From assembly GCA_963742715.1 (NCBI GenBank), contig CAVUMR010000002.1, positions 62,001 to 126,000 on the forward strand: 64,000 nt of DNA, written 5' to 3'. Positions 58,465-64,000 of this stretch are shown here, piece by piece (positions within the stretch are counted from its first letter, which is position 1; every line of letters starts with the position of its first letter). The notes under the pieces were generated by a model that saw only the letters and a list, made by a program, of their open reading frames with translations, searched no databases and had not been told where the DNA came from. Made by a program: the position numbers and the translations under genes. Source of the DNA: CAVUMR01 sp963742715. GTDB lineage: Bacteria; Actinomycetota; Actinomycetes; Mycobacteriales; Micromonosporaceae.

Positions 58465-61400
58465 GTGGTCATGCGTACACCTCTGCCACGAGTGAGCCGA
58501 CGTGGACGCGTCGCGGTGGTCCTGATCATCGCCCTCCTCGTACTGCTCACCCTGACCAGTTGGCTGGTCTCGGCGTGGACCGACTGGCTGTGGTTCGACG
58601 AGGTCGGCTACACGTCGGTCTTCTCCCGGACCCTGCAGACCCGGTCGCTGTTGTTCGGCGCGTTCGGCCTGGGCATGGCGCTGTGGGTGGCCATAAACCT
58701 CTACCTGGCGTACCGGCTGCGCCCGGCGCTGCGGCCGAACTCACCCGAGCAGCTGAACCTCGACCGGTACCGAATGGTCGTCACGCCGCGGATCGGCCTG
58801 TACATCGGGCTGCTCGCGGCATTCTGCGGCCTGATCACCGGGCTGTCCGCGCAGGCGAAGTGGCCGCAGTGGATGCTGTTCCGCAACTCCGTACCGTTCG
58901 GCCAGACCGATCCACAGTTCCACTGGGACGCGAGCTTCTACGTGTTCGAGTACCCGTTCTGGCGGTACCTGGTCGGCGTCGGGTTCTGGGCGGTGTTCAT
59001 CGGCCTGCTCGGCGCGATGTTCGCGCACTGGCTGTACGGCGGGCTGCGACTGCAGGGCCGCGGTGACCGCATCACCCGCTCGGCCCGGCTGCACCTGTCG
59101 ATCCTCGTAGCGCTGTTCGTGCTGCTCAAGGCCGCGGCGTACTTCCTCGACCAGCGCGGCCTGGTGCTCGACCACAACGACGTGACCGGGTTGACCGGCG
59201 GCGGATACGCCGACATCAACGCGTTGCTGCCGGCCAAGGAGATCCTCACCTGGATCGCGGTGATCGTCGCGGCCGCCGTGGTGCTGTTCTCCAACGCGGT
59301 CATCCGTACCCTCGTCTGGCCCGGGGTCGCACTCGGCCTGCTGGTGGTGTCGGCGATCGTGATCGGCGGCGTCTATCCGGCGATCGTGACCACGTTCGAG
59401 GTCAAGCCGAACGTGGTGGGCAAGGAAGCCGACTACACGCAACGCACCATCCAGGCGACCCGGGCGGCGTACGGCCTGAACCTGGTAGAGCAGCAGCGGT
59501 ACGACTCGCGCACCACGATCCCGACCGCGGAACTGCCGGCCGACCGGGGCACCGTGCCGGACATCCGGCTGCTCGACCCGAGCGTGCTGTCCGAGACGTA
59601 CACCCAGTTGCAGCAGAGCCGCAGCTTCTACGACTTCGGCGAGAAACTCGACGTCGACCGGTACACGACGAACGGCGCCACCCAGGACTACGTGGTCGGG
59701 GTACGCGAGCTCAACTCCGCGAAGCTGCTCGGCAACCAGACCAACTGGCAGAACCGGCACACCGTGTTCACCCACGGGTACGGCTTCGTGGCGGCGCCGG
59801 CGAACCAGGTCGTCTGTGCCGGCCAGCCGTTCTTCGTCTCCGGGTTCCTCGGCCAGAACGACGACAACAACAGCGGCCCCAACGACAACGGCGGCAACCA
59901 GGCCGGCTGTCTCGCCGACACCGAGCAGATCCAGGTCAAGCAGCAGCGCATCTACTACGGCGAGCTCGTCGGCGACTTCTCCATCGTCGGCAAGGCGGAC
60001 GCGAGCGCGAAGGACGCCGAGTTCGACCGGCCGGCCTCGTCGGAGAGCAACGCCGAGCAGATCAACTTCAGCTACGACGGCAAGGGCGGCGTGGCGATGA
60101 ACTCGATCGGCCGGCGCCTGCTGTACGCGCTGTACTTCCGGGACAAGAACTTCCTGCTCTCGGACGTGTTCAACGACAACTCCAAGCTGATGTACATCCG
60201 TGATCCGCGGGCCCGGGTGGAGAAGGTGGCGCCGTTCCTGACCGCGGACGGCGACCCGTATCCGGCTGTCGTCAACGGCCGGGTGACCTGGATCCTCGAC
60301 GCGTACACCACCTCGGAGACGTACCCGTACGCCCAGCGCATCGACCTGCAGGACGCGACCAGTGACTCGCTCACCGGCACCGGTACCGCCCAGCAGGCCC
60401 GGCGGGAGATCAACTACATCCGCAACTCGGTGAAGGCCACGGTCGACGCGTACGACGGGACCGTCACGTTGTACTCCGTCGACGACAAGGACCCGGTGAT
60501 GCGGGCGTGGAACTCCGCGTTCGGCGGCATCATCAAGCCGCAGCGGGACCTGCCGACAGATCTGGCCGAGCACTTCCGGTACCCGGAGGACCTGTTCAAG
60601 ATCCAGCGGGACATGCTGGTGAAGTTCCACGTCAGCAACCCGCGCGAGTTCCTGAACCAGCAGGACTTCTGGGAGATCCCGCGCGACCCCACCGACCCCG
60701 GTTCGGGCAAGAAGCAGCCGCCGTACTACGTGGTCGCGCAGTATCCGAACCAGGAGCAGCCGACGTTCCAGCTGACCGCCGCGGTGACCGCGCGCGGCCG
60801 GCAGAACCTCGCGGCGCTGCTGTCCGCGCACTACGACAACGAGGGCAAGCCGAGCATCAACGTGCTCGAGCTGCCGGGTGACACGCTCACCCAGGGGCCG
60901 GTGCAGGTACAGCCGAAGATGCAGAACGCGCCGAACGCGCGGCAGGACCTGACCCTGTTCGAGTCGCAGAACTCGCGCGTGGTGTACGGCAACCTGCTCA
61001 CCCTTCCGGTCGGCGGTGGACTGCTCTATGTCGAACCGGTGTACATCCAGGGCCGGGACGAGAACGCGTACCCGCTGATGAAGAAGGTGCTCGCCGCGTA
61101 CGGCGACTATGTGGCGTACGCCGACACGGTGCCGCAGGCGCTGCAGTCCCTGGTGGACCAGGCGGCCGGGCGACCACCATCGACCACGACGCCACCGAGC
61201 AGTACCCAGAATCCGCCGACCAGCAATGCCGGCTCGCCGGCGTTGACCGCGGCGGTAGCGAAGATCAACAAGGCGTTGAGCGATCTGCGGGCCGCCCAGC
61301 AGAAGGGCGATGTCGAGGCTTACGGCAAGGCGCTGACGGCGTTGCAGGCGGCGGTCACGCAGTACGAGGCGGCGCAGAAGGCGGCCGGCACGGCCTCGCC

Positions 61401-61473
61401 GTCTCCGGCACCGTCCGCCTCCGGATCGCCTCGGGGGAGTACGTCACCAACCCCGAGCAAACCCGCGGGTTAG
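58465..61473 (+). CDS. UPF0182 large membrane protein
   Basis: A 1002-residue protein with seven membrane spans in the first 330 residues (starting VAVVLIIALLVLLTLTSWLVSA and WFDEVGYTSVFSRTLQTR, the family hallmark), then a very large extracytoplasmic domain (about 340-880: AAYGLNLVEQQRYDSRT, QNRHTVFTHGYGFVAAPANQV, QINFSYDGKGGVAMNSIGRR) and a Ser/Pro-rich, disordered tail. GTG 58465 or ATG 58471 may start it. It matches Rv3193c. Function is unknown; the size and topology suggest envelope assembly or transport. Confidence 0.95.
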   Translation: MVMRTPLPRVSRRGRVAVVLIIALLVLLTLTSWLVSAWTDWLWFDEVGYTSVFSRTLQTRSLLFGAFGLGMALWVAINLYLAYRLRPALRPNSPEQLNLDRYRMVVTPRIGLYIGLLAAFCGLITGLSAQAKWPQWMLFRNSVPFGQTDPQFHWDASFYVFEYPFWRYLVGVGFWAVFIGLLGAMFAHWLYGGLRLQGRGDRITRSARLHLSILVALFVLLKAAAYFLDQRGLVLDHNDVTGLTGGGYADINALLPAKEILTWIAVIVAAAVVLFSNAVIRTLVWPGVALGLLVVSAIVIGGVYPAIVTTFEVKPNVVGKEADYTQRTIQATRAAYGLNLVEQQRYDSRTTIPTAELPADRGTVPDIRLLDPSVLSETYTQLQQSRSFYDFGEKLDVDRYTTNGATQDYVVGVRELNSAKLLGNQTNWQNRHTVFTHGYGFVAAPANQVVCAGQPFFVSGFLGQNDDNNSGPNDNGGNQAGCLADTEQIQVKQQRIYYGELVGDFSIVGKADASAKDAEFDRPASSESNAEQINFSYDGKGGVAMNSIGRRLLYALYFRDKNFLLSDVFNDNSKLMYIRDPRARVEKVAPFLTADGDPYPAVVNGRVTWILDAYTTSETYPYAQRIDLQDATSDSLTGTGTAQQARREINYIRNSVKATVDAYDGTVTLYSVDDKDPVMRAWNSAFGGIIKPQRDLPTDLAEHFRYPEDLFKIQRDMLVKFHVSNPREFLNQQDFWEIPRDPTDPGSGKKQPPYYVVAQYPNQEQPTFQLTAAVTARGRQNLAALLSAHYDNEGKPSINVLELPGDTLTQGPVQVQPKMQNAPNARQDLTLFESQNSRVVYGNLLTLPVGGGLLYVEPVYIQGRDENAYPLMKKVLAAYGDYVAYADTVPQALQSLVDQAAGRPPSTTTPPSSTQNPPTSNAGSPALTAAVAKINKALSDLRAAQQKGDVEAYGKALTALQAAVTQYEAAQKAAGTASPSPAPSASGSPRGSTSPTPSKPAG

Positions 61474-61510
61474 CTAGGGTTCCTTGTGGTCCACCCGCCG
61501 TCGGCGGTGC

Positions 61511-62320
61511 TCAGCATGTGATCGGGTCGGGTTCGCGCAGCGGGCCCGAGCCGAGTGCGTTCAGTACCGCCTGCGCGACCGTGGGGTCGGTGACGAGTCC
61601 GATGTGGTCCGTGGACAGGCTGTCGCAGATGGACTGCACGGACGCGTTGAGCGCGCCGTCGAGTCGGCTGCTGTCCGGCGTCACGACCTGATCCCGTTCG
61701 GTCCAGAGCGACAGCCACTCCGGCGGATGCGGTACCGGCGCCGGCAGGCTGGTCAGGAACCGGCTGCCCGGCAGCATCTGCTTGCACGCGACCGGACAGT
61801 CGGCCGACGAGGGTTCGCCGAGCGTGATGCCCCGATGCGGCGAGCCGAGCGTGACGATCCGGCGGGCCTTGTGCGCACCGTCGTGGTCGCGTGCCCACAC
61901 CCGCGCCACGATGCCACCGGCCGAGTGGGCCACGATGTCGACGCTCGTGGCGCCGCCCCGCATAGCCTCGGCCACCGCCCGGTCCACCACGTCGGCCTGC
62001 TCGGTCAGATCCGCCTGACCGCTGTCCGGCAACTCCGGCACGATCACGGTGCGCCCGGTATGCCGGATCCGCTCGGCCAGCGTGTTCATCAGCCCCGGGT
62101 CTCCGCCGTACCCGTGCAGGAGCAGCACCGGAGTTCCCTTGCCGGTGGGGTTGGGTTGGTCGGTGCTCGGGCCGCGACTGTCCGTTTCAGGGTTGCCGAG
62201 GAGCTGCGGCGCGACGATCGCCACGACAACCACCGCAACGAGCAGTACGGCCGTGATCGTCGGTACCAGCGGAAGGCGCCTGAGCTGGGCTGCGATGCGT
62301 GCGAGTGGCCCTGGAAGCAT
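61511..62320 (-). CDS. Anchored alpha/beta-hydrolase (lipase-like)
   Basis: A 269-residue protein with one N-terminal membrane span (about 21-41) and an outer hydrolase domain. It has VLLLHGYGGDPG, the nucleophile elbow AHSAGG (Ser133), an acid region in SLWTERDQVVTPD and base-His in STDHIGL. Two Cys pairs (DCPVACKQM and SICDSL) may form disulfides, consistent with an extracytoplasmic location and the PF01674/lipase class 2 type. ATG 62320 is used. It converges on UPF0182, from which it is separated by 37 bases. Confidence 0.88.
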   Translation of the reverse strand: MLPGPLARIAAQLRRLPLVPTITAVLLVAVVVVAIVAPQLLGNPETDSRGPSTDQPNPTGKGTPVLLLHGYGGDPGLMNTLAERIRHTGRTVIVPELPDSGQADLTEQADVVDRAVAEAMRGGATSVDIVAHSAGGIVARVWARDHDGAHKARRIVTLGSPHRGITLGEPSSADCPVACKQMLPGSRFLTSLPAPVPHPPEWLSLWTERDQVVTPDSSRLDGALNASVQSICDSLSTDHIGLVTDPTVAQAVLNALGSGPLREPDPITC

Positions 62321-62437
62321 GCGTTCATGGTCGCGTCACCGGTGCCCTGCCGCACCAACCGGACGTGGGAGACACGCCGAGCACTACCGTCACGGAGCCC
62401 CGCACCCACGGGCCCGGCCGGAGGTGGGACCCCCGAT

Positions 62438-62466
62438 TTGGCGGTGCGGAGCGGGCAGGCTAACCT
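62438..62466 (+). promoter_or_regulatory. Promoter of tRNA-fMet
   Basis: TTGGCG (62438-62443) and TAACCT (62461-62466) with an ideal 17-base spacer. Transcription would start near 62473, six bases before the tRNA. Confidence 0.7.
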
Positions 62467-62478
62467 TGGCTTCACCGA

Positions 62479-62555
62479 CGCGGGGTGGAGCAGCTCGGTA
62501 GCTCGCTGGGCTCATAACCCAGAGGTCGTAGGTTCAAATCCTACCCCCGCTACCA
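62479..62555 (+). tRNA. Initiator tRNA-Met (CAT), CCA encoded
   Basis: A 77-base tRNA with a CAT anticodon in loop CTCATAA. Initiator features are a mismatched C1:U72, three G:C pairs at the base of the anticodon stem (GGG ... CCC) and an A-rich T-loop (TTCAAAT). The 3' end is CCCCGCTACCA, so CCA is encoded. A strong promoter and a 17-base hairpin terminator frame it. Confidence 0.97.
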
Positions 62556-62557
62556 GG

Positions 62558-62594
62558 GACGATGGCCCGGAGAGTTCCTCTCCGGGCCATCGTC
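62558..62594 (+). terminator. Terminator of tRNA-fMet
   Basis: A perfect 17-base stem GACGATGGCCCGGAGAG/CTCTCCGGGCCATCGTC with a three-base loop, starting two bases after the tRNA. A second hairpin, CCGCCAGA/TCTGGCGG (62625-62645), lies between it and the integrase remnant. Confidence 0.93.
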
Positions 62595-62665
62595 ATGTCT
62601 GCGGGCCGGCTCCGCCGGCGCGGCCCGCCAGAGATCATCTGGCGGCCGTTTCGCGTGAAGGCCAG

Positions 62666-62880
62666 TCATCTCCGAAACAACCCAGCTATCCGCTCGGCCA
62701 AGCTGCGGTCCTTGCAGGTGGATCGGTGCGTGTAGATCTGCAACGTGATCCCCATGCTGGCGTGGCCGATCCGGTCACTGACGATCCTTGGAAATACGCC
62801 CCACATCCAGCGAGCGCGTTAAGTACGGATCGCGAATGTCGTGCGGCTCGATGTGCGGTACGCAGCCGCAGAATGGACTC
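62666..62880 (-). pseudogene. Tyrosine integrase, C-terminal remnant
   Basis: Read leftward, PHIEPHDIRDPYLTRSLDVG is followed, after a single-base frameshift near 62805, by VFPRIVSDRIGHASMGITLQ, then IYTHRSTCKDRSLAERIAGLFRR and a stop at 62666. This is the catalytic core of a phage/ICE-type tyrosine recombinase: the HDIR Arg, the RIGHAS His and the IYTHR Tyr nucleophile are all there. The upstream half is missing or beyond recognition. Its position 110 bases from the tRNA-fMet 3' end, in the opposite orientation, is typical of integrases of elements inserted into tRNA genes. Confidence 0.8.
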
Positions 62881-63414
62881 GATGACATCGAGCTCGCGGT
62901 CCTGGAGAGGCGAATGGCTCGACCACCGCCCGCACGCCGCCTGCTACGGCTTGGTCCGGAAATACGGACAGATCATCTGCAACTAATGCCCGTACCAGCA
63001 ACTGGCTGAGCCTCACTACCTGAGTCTCCGGAATCGCCGGAGGGTTCGTGCATGCTCCTGCACGACCAGTTTGACGCTGACGACCTCGGGCCCTGCGATA
63101 TGCACGTGATGCCTGCCTGCGGCTTTGAGTAGACACAGCCGCCACCTAAGGATGACTTCTGTGCTTGCCCTACACCGGTGAACAGCACGCGGTGGGGTTG
63201 ACTCGGTGCGCCGCACTCACCGCGTTCGCGACCCGTAGTGCGACCGCTACCGCTTCGCGCAGGACCTTCCTTAACCGTCATGTTTATGCGATCACGCGCA
63301 ATGACCTCCCTCGGCCCTCAGGACCGACCATCATCAGTCCATGAGCCCGCATCCTGTGCAGAGCAACGTGCGGCAACCGACGAGGTTTGATGTCACCGTG
63401 AGGCGTGGTCCGGC
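62881..63414. other. Decayed region beside the integrase remnant
   Basis: No convincing gene. Several short frames exist on the minus strand (for example around 63016-63216) with no clear domain, and the sequence is less GC-rich than the flanking chromosome. It probably holds further debris of the integrated element and the promoter of the gene at 63415. Confidence 0.4.
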
Positions 63415-64000
63415 ATGTTCTTTTTGACTGAAATCGATCCGAGAGCCAAGACCGAGGGCGCGCGAGATCCGTTGGGCATTCAGACGGTGTGGTCCGGCAT
63501 CGGTCGTACCGTGATCTCCAACCTGACCACCCAGACCACCTCGCTAATCGACTTTCGAGTGCTGCTCATTGGTTGCTACCTCGCCGAGCAAGTCGGTAAC
63601 GAAGCCGATCCGTTCATCGTGTGGGAGCAGTTATGTGCCCAAGTCCGGTTGAACGGCGACAAGTCCGCCGGGTTCCGTGGAGTTGACCGCGCACGCAGGA
63701 AGGCATCCGAGGCGCGGTTCACGGTCTCCTCGGACCCGCGTGACCATCTGCTGGCGCATCAACGGACGAACGGCATCTGGGGGTTGTACGTCGCGGCGGC
63801 CCAGCGATCCGGTCTGGTCGACAGTCGTCCGGATGGGGCGACGCTGTCGAAAGTGGGCCGCGAGCTCGTCGAGTTGTCGTACGCGCCATGTTTGCAGTCA
63901 TGGGGGACCGACCAGAGGGCGCTGGTAAGACTCCTTCGGGACGGTGGCCGCATAGCCAAAGCGGCTCTTGATAGCCAGGAGCGATATAGCGAACTTGCGT
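63415..64000 (+). CDS. Unrecognised gene, 5' part, at the start of an integrated element
   Basis: The frame from ATG 63415 is open to the right edge with no stop (195 codons): MFFLTEIDPRAKTEGARDPL starts it, followed by IQTVWSGIGRTVISNLTTQT, FIVWEQLCAQVR, GIWGLYVAAAQRSGL and ALVRLLRDGGRIAKAALDSQ. It is soluble, mixed alpha/beta-looking and less GC-rich in codon use than its neighbours. The segment GIWGLYxxxAxRSGL resembles winged-helix-like parts of proteins found in bacterial islands; I have only a vague recollection of MFFLTExDP-type proteins in such islands. The ATG is preceded only by a weak GTGAGG. Confidence 0.75.
   Translation, partial: MFFLTEIDPRAKTEGARDPLGIQTVWSGIGRTVISNLTTQTTSLIDFRVLLIGCYLAEQVGNEADPFIVWEQLCAQVRLNGDKSAGFRGVDRARRKASEARFTVSSDPRDHLLAHQRTNGIWGLYVAAAQRSGLVDSRPDGATLSKVGRELVELSYAPCLQSWGTDQRALVRLLRDGGRIAKAALDSQERYSELA

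Noticed and set aside
62973..63281. Leftward 102-codon frame beside the integrase remnant
   Set aside because: No domain, no ribosome site and Ser/Gly-rich composition; more likely decayed DNA.

Overview
The window is chromosomal DNA from a very GC-rich actinomycete, most likely a member of the Micromonosporaceae (Actinocatenispora-like; this is inference from gene content, not a database result). Supporting this are G/C-ending codons, frequent GTG starts, WhiB7, mycoredoxin, AdnAB, SigE-family sigma factor and UPF0182 genes, LexA boxes of the actinobacterial type, and an initiator tRNA with a C1:U72 mismatch.

Layout. 1-10 kb: lipid/acyl-CoA enzymes (SDR, acyl-CoA dehydrogenase, MaoC dehydratase), a LexA-boxed radical SAM gene facing a DCC-family redox protein, an HTTM membrane protein with its partner, a SpoU-type RNA methylase and small conserved proteins. 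10-16 kb: a PH-domain membrane protein, a SigE-family sigma factor with a membrane partner, a PHP phosphoesterase, MarC and a RecB-like nuclease. Three of these genes (PH, PHP, RecB-like) carry single-base frameshifts, so this stretch is either decaying or poorly sequenced. 16-21 kb: MFS transporter, MpaB-like oxygenase, hydrolase, ParA-like ATPase, DUF2231 protein.

From about 21.5 to 61.5 kb the gene order follows, from memory, Mycobacterium tuberculosis Rv3211 to Rv3193c: DEAD helicase, ferritin-like protein, DUF3107, TetR, DUF3152 metalloprotease, MoeZ, alkyltransferase-like protein, AdnA/AdnB, NudC, mycoredoxin, UvrD2, WhiB7, ABC1 kinase, ThiF-like protein, DUF2342 protease, PDZ-Lon protease and UPF0182. 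It is a conserved DNA repair, redox and stress block with lineage insertions (gamma-glutamyltransferase, a pair of M16 peptidases, a CGNR regulator, a SprT-like peptidase). The whiB7 leader is an almost complete attenuator: promoter with AT-rich box, a 95-codon upstream frame with a strong ribosome site, an antiterminator whose loop holds the stop codon, and a factor-independent terminator.

61.5-64 kb: a secreted or anchored hydrolase, tRNA-fMet(CAT) with its promoter and terminator, then a decayed tyrosine integrase and, at the right edge, the start of an unrecognised gene with less GC-rich codon use. This looks like the left boundary of an integrated element.

Two signals run through the whole window: many genes have a TANNNT hexamer 6-8 bases before the start codon (leaderless transcription), and the tetranucleotide GTAC is strikingly common, with Val codon GTA used almost only before C.
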